64,000 nucleotides of DNA from Pseudomonas triticicola. GTDB taxonomy: Bacteria > Pseudomonadota > Gammaproteobacteria > Pseudomonadales > Pseudomonadaceae. Both the position numbers and the translations under genes were made by a program. Under the pieces are notes generated by a model, which ran no database searches, was not told the DNA's origin, and was given only the letters and a program-made list of their open reading frames with translations. Positions 36,101 to 43,735 of this stretch are shown one piece after another; position 1 is the stretch's first letter, and every line of letters begins with the position of its first letter. The stretch is from contig NZ_JAHSTX010000001.1 of assembly GCF_019145375.1 (NCBI RefSeq), positions 1,215,001 to 1,279,000 of the forward strand. Reading direction: 5' to 3'.

Positions 36101-39100
36101 TTCCGTATGATGCCGCAGCCGGTTTCGTCTACGAACCGGGGCGCTCCAGCCTGCTGGTGGTGTCCAACGGCTGGACGCCGGTGCTTGCGCCCACCGAAGG
36201 CGGGGGCGGGAGCATTCGTATCGGCAACTGTCCGACGGCCGATTGCACCGCTGCGGCGTTGCTGTACTCCAACGGCAGCATCATCGCCGCCACTGACAAA
36301 GACTTCGAACTGGGCGAAAGCGTGCGCTTTGGCACTCGCCAACTCGGGCTTTCGGTCGGTGTGGTCAATGCCGGCAGTCCGCAAGCACTGGCCGCAGCCA
36401 GCGGCCGCACACCCGCGGGCCTGACGCTAAACCAGAACGTGCTGGATCGCCTGTTGCAGGGCGACACGCAATCTGGCGCCCCCGCGCTGGAAACCCTGAG
36501 TCTGGTGGCCCGCGATGCGTTCAACTTTTTCGGCAGCGTGACCCTCGACACCATTGATCCGCAGACCGGCCAGAGCCGTTTGCAGAATCTGGTGTTGGGT
36601 AGCCCGGCTATCTACGGCTCGGGCGCTGCTACCGATGTCGCGACGATCCGCACCCGCAATCTGATCTGGAACGGGGCGACTCAGGCCCCGGGTACGGTGG
36701 TCAACGACGGCGCCGGCAACGGGCACGGCACGCTGGATATTCAGGCGCAGCGGATCGAATTGGGTTATGGCCCGAACCCGCAGCCCAATGGCCTGGATCG
36801 CAATAACCGACTGGCCTTGGGGTTTGCCAACGTCAACCTCAACGCCAGCGAGCGCATCACCGCCAACCACAAGGGCAGTCTGGCGGTGTACGAATCCCAA
36901 GGAGCTTATGACGCGGTCAAGGGGTTCAGCTACAGCGGCGGCAATCTCAATCTGCGCACGCCATTGCTGACCGGCGAGGCCGCCTCGGTCAGTGAACTCA
37001 AGGCGGGCAACAACCTGACTCTGAGTGGTAGCGCCACAACGGCTGCCGCGGATGCCCTCGGTGCGCAACTGAGCCTGACGGCACGCAGTGTTGTGCTCGA
37101 CAGTCGCATCGTCCTCGCCAGCGGCAAGCTGCTGGTCAATGCCGAGGATGATCTGCTGCTTGGCAGCGGCGCGCAGGTGGACATGGCGGGCCGGGTTCTG
37201 CCGTTCAATGATGTGCAGAAATACAGCTGGGGCGGCGACGTGTCGTTGCAGAGCAACAACGGCAATATTCGTCAGTTGGCGGGCTCGCGAATCGATCTGT
37301 CCGCCGTCAACAATCAGGCCGGCCAATTGAACGTTGTGGCCCTGGCCACTGACGCTGGACAGGTTGATCTGCAAGGCCAGATTGTCGGCCGCAGCAGTGG
37401 CTATTACGACGCGGGCGGCACGTGGGTGCCGTACAAGGCCGGTGGCGTGGACATTCGCGCCCAGCGCCTGGCGGGTGATTTGAGCCAGGCCTTTGCCAGC
37501 CTTAACCTGCGCTTGAATGCCGGCGGGGTAGTGGGCAGTCGAAGCTTCCAGTTCAAGCAGGGCGATCTGCGTATCGGTAACGAACTCAAAGCGGGCGAAG
37601 TCAATGTCTCGGTGGACAACGGCAACCTGACCGTGGACGGGGTGATCGATGCCAGTGGTGAACGGGTCGGCAGCATTCGCCTTGCCGGCAAAAACGGTTT
37701 GAGCCTGACGGGCAACGCGCTGCTCGATGCCCATGGCCGCGTACTGCGCGTCGACAGCTACGGCAAAATTATCGACGCACCGAACCGCGCCATGGTTGAA
37801 CTCAATTCAGGTGACGGCGTGCTGACGCTGGTCGCTGGTGCACGGATTGATCTGCGTCACGGCACCGATGCCGTGCCTGGAAACCAGGCGGGACAACGCG
37901 ATGACGTGTTGCGTGGGACGCTGGAGCTGAATGCACCGCGCCTGGGCGGCGGTGACATTGCGGTGGATGCCAGCGGTACGTTGAATATTCAAGGTGCGCG
38001 CTCCATCGGGCTGAATGCCGTGCGAAGTTACAGTGATGCTGCCGATGGCACCGATCCGGCGGCCAGCGGTCGCCCATATCAAGTGATCGATCAAGCCTAC
38101 CTGGATCGCATTCACTCAGACAGCAGCGGCTTTATCGATGCGGCGCTGGGTAACAGTGATCTGCTACAACGCAAACTGGCCGGCCTCAACAATGCGACCT
38201 ATGCCGATGCGTTTCATCTGCGCCCGGGGGTGGAAATCGTCAGCAAAACCGCTGACGGCGATCTGGTGGTGCAGGGCGATCTCGACTTGTCCGGCTACCG
38301 TTACGCCAGCCTCAACCCGCACACTCGCCGGACCTCGGTGTATGGCAGCGGGGAAGCGGGCAGCCTGTTGATCCGTGCCGGTGGCGACCTCGATATCTAC
38401 GGCAGCATCAACGACGGTTTCGCACCGCCGCCGGAAACCGTGGACGACGCTGGCTGGAAACTGTTGCCGGGGATACAGCCTTTCGGCGGTGACCTGATCG
38501 TACCGGGCAGTGGTGTCAGCCTTGCCGAAGGGACGCTCTTTCCGGTTGGCGCCACCTTGAATTACGACCTGCCGATTCAAGCCGCCACACTGGCTGCGGG
38601 CACGGTGTTGCCGGTTCAAAGCACTTTGGCCGCACCTTACGTGTTACAGGGTGGGACGGTGCTGGCCGGCGATGTGCACGACGCGGCGGGTAACCTGATG
38701 TATGCCGCCGGTACGTTGCTCGACAACGCTGTGACCCTGCCGACCGGCAGTCGTTTGGGTGCAGGTATTCGCTTGAACAACGCCACCGCACTGCAGGCCC
38801 TGCTCTGGCCCAAAGGCGTGCCGCTGCCGGGTGCGGTTGATGCCGACAATAAAACGGTGGGTGTTGTGTTGAACGGAACGTTGGCGCTGTTGCGGGGTTC
38901 GCTGATCCCCTCCATGACCAACGTGAAGCTCGCCGATGGCACGGTATTGCTCGACTTGCGTCCTGCCAATGGAAACCAGCAAGGTCGAAACTGGGCGATC
39001 GCCAGCATGCTGCCGGCGGGCAGTACGTCGTGGTCGATGCGCATGGTGGCAGGGGCCGATCTGACCGCGGCCGACAGCCGTAGCGTGAAACCTCAGGCCA

Positions 39101-42100
39101 GCGTCGGCAACTTGCAGATGGCCGACACTCACTATGGTGTGAGCATGATCGAGGTGGCCGGCAAACTGGTCTGGGCGGTGGATAACGAGTATGGCTTTAC
39201 ACCGTACGAACCGGTTCCCGAGGAATACCTTGTGCTCTGTGATATCGCTCCCGGTTCTTGCGCGCCCATGGCGCGCAGTGTGTGGGCGCCTGGCAACTGG
39301 ATGGGCATGCCGGATTACACACCGATGAACGATGACGAATTGTTCTGGTGCTCCATCGACCCGGCACTGTGCATTGAAAACAATCCGAGCAAGAGCGCCC
39401 AGGCCCACACGCAGATGTTCAGCGTTTTGCGTACTGGCACCGGCGACCTGGATTTGATGGCGGCCGGTAACCTCAGCATGGCCTCACCTTTCGGCGTCTA
39501 CACCGCCGGCACCCAATCGGCAGACGTCGACGCGCGTTATAACCAGCCCCGCGGAAGGCTGTCGGCTGATGGCTCGGTATTGGGCAGCGCTGGCAGCGAT
39601 TACGAAAAATGGGTCGATGGCGGCAGTGCCAACCTCTATCAGGCCTGGTATCCGCAGATGGGCGGTAACCTGACGATCAATGCCGGCGGGTCTGTGTCGG
39701 GTGACGTGCTTGGCCGTCGCTCGGTCGCCACGGGCGACGGTACGCGGGAGCAGGTGCCGAGTGTGGCGGTGGGCAATTGGCTCTGGCGCCAGGGCACCGG
39801 CAACAACGATGTACCGACTGCCTGGTGGATCAATTTCGGCAGCTACGCTGCGCAGCCATTACCAGCGCTGGGCGAGGAAACCAGACCTTATCTGGTGGGC
39901 TTTACCGGGTTCGGTACGCTGGGCGGCGGCAACATCAGTCTGAGCGCCGGCGGGGATGCCGGCATGCTCAAGGCCATGGGCGACGACAGGTATGCGTCGT
40001 ACCCTCGCAGTCAGGGGTTGATCGTTGCTGTCGGCAGCACTGGCCGCGTGGACAGTGACGGGAACCTGCAACTGACCGGTGGCGGAGACCTGGATATTCG
40101 TCTGGGCGGTGTCCTTAATCCGTCTCTGCAGGCACGTGCCGGCCTGGCGGGTACCGGCACGCCGACGCACGACTTGCAGGGCGCGCTCATCAACCTGCGC
40201 GGTGCGGCGCAACTGACGGGCGCCGCGTTGGGCGGTATCAATCTGCAGTACGGCGCCTCGGCGCTGTTTCATGACCCACGGGAAACGCGCGCCTTCGACC
40301 CGTTCAACTCGACAGCCAGTAATGCCAGTGGTGGGCTGGTGCTGATTCCCGGTGACTCCGGCATGCGCCTCAACACCCGCGGCGATCTGGTGTTGGGTGG
40401 CGCCGCCGATCCCGGCCGCGTGAGGCTGCAGAACTCCACACCGTTTACCACGGCGGATGGCATTTACCATGCCGGTGGCGGTTTGAGTGGTTTCTCGCTG
40501 TGGACCGATCACACGGCCATCGATTTGTTCTCGGCCGGCGGCAACCTGACGCCCAGCACCCAGTTGATGGAAACAACCGGGCAGGACCCCGTCGCCGGGC
40601 TTAACGGGTCACCGACCGATGACCGCTTCGTCTTTCCTTCGATATTGCGTGCCGTGGCCGGCCAGGGCTCGATTTATGCGGGACCATCAGCGGCCTACGG
40701 CATAGGCAACCCGGCGCCGGCTCTGGCCTGGTCATTGCTGTTGGCACCTTCCAGCGCGGGGCAGCTTGAACTGATCGCTGGGGATTCGATCTATGCCGGC
40801 GGCTACGCCATCAACCAGTCAGGGGCCAGCCCGGCGGCGCTCGCCACACCGTTTGCACCCGCGTTCAATGGCTACGGCAACAACCAGTCCGCTCGGCCGA
40901 TCACGACCAACGCCGGCAGTGATGGTGTGCTGGCGCAAACCAATTCGCGCTATCCACTGTTTGCCTTTGGTCCCGATAGCTACTCGGGGTTAAGCAGTGT
41001 TCAGGGGCCGGCGCGCTTCTATGCACTGACCGGTGACCTGGTAGGAATTCGCACGGGCGAAACGCTGGCGTTCGCGACCACGAAGCGCACCTGGTATGAA
41101 TCGGCAGGCCCGGTGTGGATGGTGGCGGGGCGTGACATCGTGGCGTCCGGTACCAATTTGGGGCAACCCACGTTTGCGCCCGTTGGGGGCATGAGTCGCA
41201 ATAACGAACAGATCGCGTCTACCGGCAATCTGTTCGTGCATAACGATGCGCGCGACATTTCGCGGGTTTCGGCCGGGCGAGACATTCTCTACAGCAGCTT
41301 CGACATTGCCGGCCCGGGTGTTCTGGACGTCAATGCCGGGCGCAATATCCTGATGGAAGATCGCGCCAGCATCACCAGCCTCGGCCCTGTCGTGGCAGGT
41401 GATCAGCGCCCCGGTGCGAGCATCGTGATGCAAGCGGGTGCGGGCGCGCAGGGGCCGGATTACTCACGGTTCATTGCGCGTTATCTGAACCCGCAAAACG
41501 TCGCGGATTCAGCGGTGGCCCTCAGCGCGCAACCGGGCAAAGTGGTCAAGACCTACGGCGAAGAACTGCAGAGCTGGCTGAGCCTGGGTTATGGCTTCAA
41601 GGGTGACGACGAACAGGCGCAAGCCTTCTTCGCCGCACTGCCGAGTACCGAGCAGGCGATCTTCGCCCGGCAGGTGTACTTCGCCGAATTGCGTGCCGGT
41701 GGCCTGGAATACACCGATGCCAGTGGTCCGCGCACTGGCAGTTACCTGCGCGGTCGCAACGCCATTGCGGCACTGTTCCCGACCACTGATGTCGCCGGCA
41801 ATACGATTCGCTACGACGGCGATATCACTATGTACGGTGGCGCCGGGGTCAAGACGCTGTTTGGCGGCGATATCCAGATGCTCACACCGGGCGGTGGTCA
41901 GGTGTTCGGCATCGAAGGCGCGGCGCCGCCGTCGACGGCGGGGATCATCACCCAGGGTTCGGGTGACATTCAGCTGTACTCGCAAGGCAGCATCCTGCTC
42001 GGCCAGAGCCGGATCATGACCACCTTCGGCGGCTCGATTCTCGGCTGGTCCGCCGAGGGCGATATCAACGCCGGTCGCGGCTCGAAAACCACCGTGGTCT

Positions 42101-42666
42101 ACACCCCGCCAAAACGTGTCTACGACACTTGGGGCAACGTCACGCTGTCGCCATCGGTGCCGAGTACCGGTGCCGGTATCGCCACGCTCAATCCGATCGC
42201 CGAAGTGGCGCCGGGCAACATCGACCTGATCGCGCCACTGGGCACCATCGATGCCGGCGAGGCGGGGATTCGCGTATCAGGCAACGTCAACATCGCCGCG
42301 CTGACGGTGGTCAACGCCGCGAACATTTCGGTGCAGGGCAAAGCGACCGGCGTGCCGGTGGTGTCGGCGGTGAATACCGGCGCAATCACCTCGGCCAGTT
42401 CGGCGGCATCCTCCGCTACGCAAGCGGCGGAAGACGTCGCCCGTCAGCAACAGGCAGCGGCGCGGCAGAACCAGGCCTCGGTGTTCACTGTCCAGGTACT
42501 CAGCTTCGGCAACGAGCAACTGGCGCCGTCGCGCGATGGTGCTAGCCGCGCACCAGCGACGGGTTATAACCCGGACAGCCCGGTGCAGGTGCTCGGCGCC
42601 GGGGCATTGGATGAACAGGCGAAGGAGCAACTGACCGAAGAGGAGCGTGGGCAGCTGACGTTGTAA
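30181..42666 (+). CDS. pdtA: Giant filamentous haemagglutinin-type exoprotein, PdtA-like (TpsA)
   Basis: 4161 aa from ATG 30181 (AGGA upstream; an in-frame TTG at 30088 has no ribosome site). Extended signal peptide with hydrophobic core QAVALCLVAGSAEA. The TPS secretion domain follows (about residues 115-290: KAILNWETFNVGRNTTVEF, NRVNDPSARASQIQGQI, LINRNGIVFSGGSQVNVRNL). Then comes a very long beta-helical repeat region of LxLxxGxx type and a C-terminal filamentous-haemagglutinin domain (DUF3739-like, TIDAGEAGIRVSGNVNIAAL). Size and place match PdtA of P. aeruginosa, a phosphate-starvation exoprotein. No ShlB/FhaC-type transporter is in the window. Two small Cys-pair inserts lie near residue 3019-3065. 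Confidence 0.92.
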   Translation: MLARTSRHSNRIRPIKRGAGDPAQWLLKPLAQAVALCLVAGSAEAATAFSSTWFAAKGAAQQASASRPGGSGLPGMTPPLAQQQRASQQLQRSLQTLNNTVAAIAAQQAAQAAGRAAALGSVQVVPDGLGEGGLKVDNSLSQGWMNAKGPQQTQADGKTTVKIEQTADKAILNWETFNVGRNTTVEFAQQANWAVLNRVNDPSARASQIQGQIKADGTVMLINRNGIVFSGGSQVNVRNLVAAAANMTDAQFRDRGLYFDSTGSQPTFTDAAGKVLVERGAAIQTHQPALSTDAGGYTFLLGQDVQNDGSISTAKGQTVLGAGDRFHIRKGSGTDGNGYSTTFGSEVIPGFKADSSGKVSNTGLIQASTGDITLTGRDVVQNGVLLASTSVATRGTVHLLNPASDAQGRVTLGENGVSAILLDSSDLTALDSQREAALTGVNANNRIRSDQSRIDIGSGGTVEFKSGSITLATGGQVAVAAGQRSLLREGVVIDVSGALGVKVAMANNNIKINVQGNEQRDAPVNRENGALNSNDIWVDVRELVFVPAGTNGYATDRWYTAGGLLEVGGYLGTQGHGVGEWMAQGGEVRFSGKDVISEKGSLINVSGGTLDVQGGEIRQSWLRGADGRLYEVSRAPGDILYNGLYKGYESHSERWGQTDYFYSPLIAPTRRQEAGYTVGRDAGQLVIATGNAVLEGQLLGEVFQGERQIQAPRASLDGYAQTQTARARRGQLVVGSYDAAYVAASAGLLYQLDPLLDQVQVGGAHASVANAGLTDAVTAERAGKLFLDAGLLNGFALGALKISAKNTIEVNEGVTVDHGGNITLFSPDVQVNADLIAQGGSLQLGNVLNQLATDRRDDTSLQVSAGKQARVTVAQGVQLQTRGLWSNLSSNPDDTGGLAFLNGGTVSIRSTGDILLASGSLVDVSSGGAVLANGKTRGGKGGDVTLESSANSAPGKSRMVLDGEVQGYGVSGGGTLTVQASKVRIGASGEVAEEQTLRLTPELFRTGFSAYNIIGLKGLEVAAQSAIDVQMPVYRFGESASTIVSGMSPRAALELWTPALFQEDPLKGVLTQRAGASVALQAGATLAGLIDPASSPLSIGEGSRISVDPGQRIGLRGAGQITLDGELNAWGGIVDIRQQQFGAIDVATSLQEADPTPHNRSIWIGEHALIDVAGRAATAVDALGRVYGQVGKGGSIIVGGEIDVKKVTATAADAFVIIRNGARLEASGAQAVLDSGGQGPARVATDGGRITLSSYNGLFIEGSLQANAGGAGAAGGRLEIALDTPAYGSANLSNAVRVPRELIIAQGPAPALPQPLRAGEASPLLRYGRTRLSADQLMSGGFDSVSLLSNGLMTFDGDVDLHMGQGLSLFAGSLSLAESASDSARVNLSAPYLRLSGLGTYFSSEVKVRPRVMSNPTAQLSGAQFTASANLLDVGNSLSFGTEGTLVQSAAPALAVSRRGFGLVTLDSQGDLRFLAPTDEQQRSRLWTAGDMHMRAAQIYPASGVSAEVRVGYQSMAGSVPEHTLRIGNHGAAPTALPYSVFGSLTLSAGQIEQGGVIRAPLGLISLGDDVIVKTRELHLLPGSVTSVSAAGLVMPYGGTTDGIDYRYNGKSVMLNGIAGATSGVILDAQYTNVQAGAVIDLSGGGDLRGAGFVSGRGGSTDARFNPLVRNATDGTFSLPGLANNPVYAIVAGDQSRYAPMLAEAGAVDPRIGQQITLGTGVAGLAPGTYTLLPSTFALLPGAFRVEINGQAIAGPMDSALKLRNGSWTTAGQLSIANTGIRDSLPSQVIVTSADVLRRYSQYNETGFSQFVLNDAARRGLPRARTPLDGNTLHLRMVSGGEHDSALDFNGQVLFKPASGGVIGTAVVQGGYTGAEFEILGAGHTRTPGFDGVSLYADTLNRLNAGRLTIGGTPTVYYGAEGGSIKVIGNTSAIRLREGAILSAPEVVLSSNSANGGITIDAGAGVNTLGRGNVPYDAAAGFVYEPGRSSLLVVSNGWTPVLAPTEGGGGSIRIGNCPTADCTAAALLYSNGSIIAATDKDFELGESVRFGTRQLGLSVGVVNAGSPQALAAASGRTPAGLTLNQNVLDRLLQGDTQSGAPALETLSLVARDAFNFFGSVTLDTIDPQTGQSRLQNLVLGSPAIYGSGAATDVATIRTRNLIWNGATQAPGTVVNDGAGNGHGTLDIQAQRIELGYGPNPQPNGLDRNNRLALGFANVNLNASERITANHKGSLAVYESQGAYDAVKGFSYSGGNLNLRTPLLTGEAASVSELKAGNNLTLSGSATTAAADALGAQLSLTARSVVLDSRIVLASGKLLVNAEDDLLLGSGAQVDMAGRVLPFNDVQKYSWGGDVSLQSNNGNIRQLAGSRIDLSAVNNQAGQLNVVALATDAGQVDLQGQIVGRSSGYYDAGGTWVPYKAGGVDIRAQRLAGDLSQAFASLNLRLNAGGVVGSRSFQFKQGDLRIGNELKAGEVNVSVDNGNLTVDGVIDASGERVGSIRLAGKNGLSLTGNALLDAHGRVLRVDSYGKIIDAPNRAMVELNSGDGVLTLVAGARIDLRHGTDAVPGNQAGQRDDVLRGTLELNAPRLGGGDIAVDASGTLNIQGARSIGLNAVRSYSDAADGTDPAASGRPYQVIDQAYLDRIHSDSSGFIDAALGNSDLLQRKLAGLNNATYADAFHLRPGVEIVSKTADGDLVVQGDLDLSGYRYASLNPHTRRTSVYGSGEAGSLLIRAGGDLDIYGSINDGFAPPPETVDDAGWKLLPGIQPFGGDLIVPGSGVSLAEGTLFPVGATLNYDLPIQAATLAAGTVLPVQSTLAAPYVLQGGTVLAGDVHDAAGNLMYAAGTLLDNAVTLPTGSRLGAGIRLNNATALQALLWPKGVPLPGAVDADNKTVGVVLNGTLALLRGSLIPSMTNVKLADGTVLLDLRPANGNQQGRNWAIASMLPAGSTSWSMRMVAGADLTAADSRSVKPQASVGNLQMADTHYGVSMIEVAGKLVWAVDNEYGFTPYEPVPEEYLVLCDIAPGSCAPMARSVWAPGNWMGMPDYTPMNDDELFWCSIDPALCIENNPSKSAQAHTQMFSVLRTGTGDLDLMAAGNLSMASPFGVYTAGTQSADVDARYNQPRGRLSADGSVLGSAGSDYEKWVDGGSANLYQAWYPQMGGNLTINAGGSVSGDVLGRRSVATGDGTREQVPSVAVGNWLWRQGTGNNDVPTAWWINFGSYAAQPLPALGEETRPYLVGFTGFGTLGGGNISLSAGGDAGMLKAMGDDRYASYPRSQGLIVAVGSTGRVDSDGNLQLTGGGDLDIRLGGVLNPSLQARAGLAGTGTPTHDLQGALINLRGAAQLTGAALGGINLQYGASALFHDPRETRAFDPFNSTASNASGGLVLIPGDSGMRLNTRGDLVLGGAADPGRVRLQNSTPFTTADGIYHAGGGLSGFSLWTDHTAIDLFSAGGNLTPSTQLMETTGQDPVAGLNGSPTDDRFVFPSILRAVAGQGSIYAGPSAAYGIGNPAPALAWSLLLAPSSAGQLELIAGDSIYAGGYAINQSGASPAALATPFAPAFNGYGNNQSARPITTNAGSDGVLAQTNSRYPLFAFGPDSYSGLSSVQGPARFYALTGDLVGIRTGETLAFATTKRTWYESAGPVWMVAGRDIVASGTNLGQPTFAPVGGMSRNNEQIASTGNLFVHNDARDISRVSAGRDILYSSFDIAGPGVLDVNAGRNILMEDRASITSLGPVVAGDQRPGASIVMQAGAGAQGPDYSRFIARYLNPQNVADSAVALSAQPGKVVKTYGEELQSWLSLGYGFKGDDEQAQAFFAALPSTEQAIFARQVYFAELRAGGLEYTDASGPRTGSYLRGRNAIAALFPTTDVAGNTIRYDGDITMYGGAGVKTLFGGDIQMLTPGGGQVFGIEGAAPPSTAGIITQGSGDIQLYSQGSILLGQSRIMTTFGGSILGWSAEGDINAGRGSKTTVVYTPPKRVYDTWGNVTLSPSVPSTGAGIATLNPIAEVAPGNIDLIAPLGTIDAGEAGIRVSGNVNIAALTVVNAANISVQGKATGVPVVSAVNTGAITSASSAASSATQAAEDVARQQQAAARQNQASVFTVQVLSFGNEQLAPSRDGASRAPATGYNPDSPVQVLGAGALDEQAKEQLTEEERGQLTL

Positions 42667-42688
42667 AGGACTCTCGTGCAGTACGTTT

Positions 42689-42714
42689 GGGCGGCCGGTT
42701 GGCCGCCTTTTTTT
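42689..42714 (+). terminator. Terminator after pdtA
   Basis: GGGCGGCC GGTT GGCCGCC stem followed by TTTTTTT, 23 bases after the stop. It lies between pdtA and the convergent toxin gene. Confidence 0.88.
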
Positions 42715-42725
42715 GGGTTGAAAGG

Positions 42726-43004
42726 TCAGGGATATTTCTTTCGGGCATGAATTACCGTCAGTATTCGGATCTGGCCATTCACCCGATAGACCAGCAGATA
42801 GTTCGGATGAATCACCATTTCGCGAGTGCCCGGTATCCGGCCGAAGCGAAAACCATGTGGAACTGAAGAAAGCGTCTGCGCAGCCGCTCCAACTTTGCGA
42901 AGCAGCGATGCTGAAGCGCGAAGGTTGAATTGCTCAATGTATCCAGTAATGTCAGCCAGATCGTCGAGAGCCTGATCGCTCCATCTAACCGGCAGCGCGT
43001 CGAT
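42726..43004 (-). CDS. ParE/RelE-family toxin, no ATG/GTG/TTG start
   Basis: About 92 codons ending at 42726. The protein matches ParE: VRWSDQALDDLADITGYI, then SLLRKVGAAAQTL, PHGFRFGRIPGTREMVIHPNYLLVYRV and a basic end HARKKYP. The frame is closed by a TAG upstream, and between it and the first conserved residues there is no ATG, GTG or TTG. Only non-standard starts (ATC at 43004, CTG at 42995) are available, and these overlap the 3' end of the antitoxin gene by 11-20 bases. Translation by coupling from a rare start, or a silenced toxin, are the two options. Confidence 0.75.
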   Translation of the reverse strand: MDALPVRWSDQALDDLADITGYIEQFNLRASASLLRKVGAAAQTLSSVPHGFRFGRIPGTREMVIHPNYLLVYRVNGQIRILTVIHARKKYP

Positions 43005-43182
43005 TTTTGCGTCTCTCTTCTATCTTTTGGGCCAGAATCACCATTGCCTCATCGTGAGGGATTCCAGGTCGCGGATCATCAAGTGCAGCTTGTACTTTGG
43101 CCCGATACCAAAGGTCATAGCTCGCAGCCTCTTCTTCGGTTTCGAAGTCTGAAACGATAAGTGAAAGTTCAGCGCTCATCAT
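42985..43182 (-). CDS. Antitoxin, stability-determinant/PaaA2-like
   Basis: 65 aa from ATG 43182 or 64 aa from ATG 43179 (GGAGG just upstream); the more distal in-frame ATG at 43197 lies before that site. Core motif FETEEEAASYDLWYRAKVQAALDDPRPGIPHDEAM, typical of small ParE-partner antitoxins, with a Lys/Arg-rich C-terminus. It precedes and overlaps the toxin. In P. aeruginosa the corresponding place holds phdA, also an antitoxin-like gene, between pdtA and pdtB. Confidence 0.8.
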   Translation of the reverse strand: MMSAELSLIVSDFETEEEAASYDLWYRAKVQAALDDPRPGIPHDEAMVILAQKIEERRKNRRAAG

Positions 43183-43409
43183 GACCTCCATGATCAATGT
43201 GAAGCAGTCTAAGGGGGATGTGGCTCGTTGTCGTCACTGGCGGGACGAGGGAAACATCATCCGCAAACAGACGATGCAAATCTGTCAGACGCTTCGCTTG
43301 TGATGCACGTGAAGTCGATCAGCTGTGTAGTTCGATTCTGTAGGAAATCAGCTTTTGGTCATCGGGCTGACAGCCGCCGCTCAAAGCCGCGGCCACAGCC
43401 ACGCTGCAC

Positions 43410-43628
43410 TCAGTTACCGTCTGCAACCTTACGCTCGATCTCGTCGACTTTGCGCTGCAGCTCTTCCGCTTCCTGCTCTTTAACTCGAGTGGAAGAGGGC
43501 GTGATGACTTTGTCCACGCCTTCGGTTTTGCCGTCGCGGTCCTGCAGATCGCGCTCGACCACATTCACCGGTTTGCCGCTGGCATCGGTGGGTGGGGCGT
43601 TGGGAGTTTTGTCGTCGTTGGGGTTCAT
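43410..43628 (-). CDS. Small hydrophilic protein of unknown function
   Basis: 72 aa from ATG 43628, with a perfect AGGAGG 8 bases upstream. Highly charged, with a disordered N-terminus (NPNDDKTPNAPPTDASGKP) and a C-terminal helix with coiled-coil character (KEQEAEELQRKVDEIERKV). No domain is recognised. It follows the MFS transporter gene by about 110 bases on the same strand, with a hairpin between. Confidence 0.7.
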   Translation of the reverse strand: MNPNDDKTPNAPPTDASGKPVNVVERDLQDRDGKTEGVDKVITPSSTRVKEQEAEELQRKVDEIERKVADGN

Positions 43629-43701
43629 GGCGCTGGCCTCCTGTTGGTGTACACATTGGAGACAGCGCGGCGGCAGACGTTCGAAATTTTTCAGCGGCGA
43701 G

Positions 43702-43723
43702 GCCCTCTCCCGCAGGAGAGGGC
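43702..43723. repeat. GCCCTCTCC hairpin
   Basis: Perfect 9-base stem GCCCTCTCC / GGAGAGGGC with loop CGCA, just after the MFS gene. Same hairpin family as the 18.7 kb repeats. There is no T tract, so terminator activity is uncertain. Confidence 0.7.
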
Positions 43724-43735
43724 ACAGCGGTTGTT

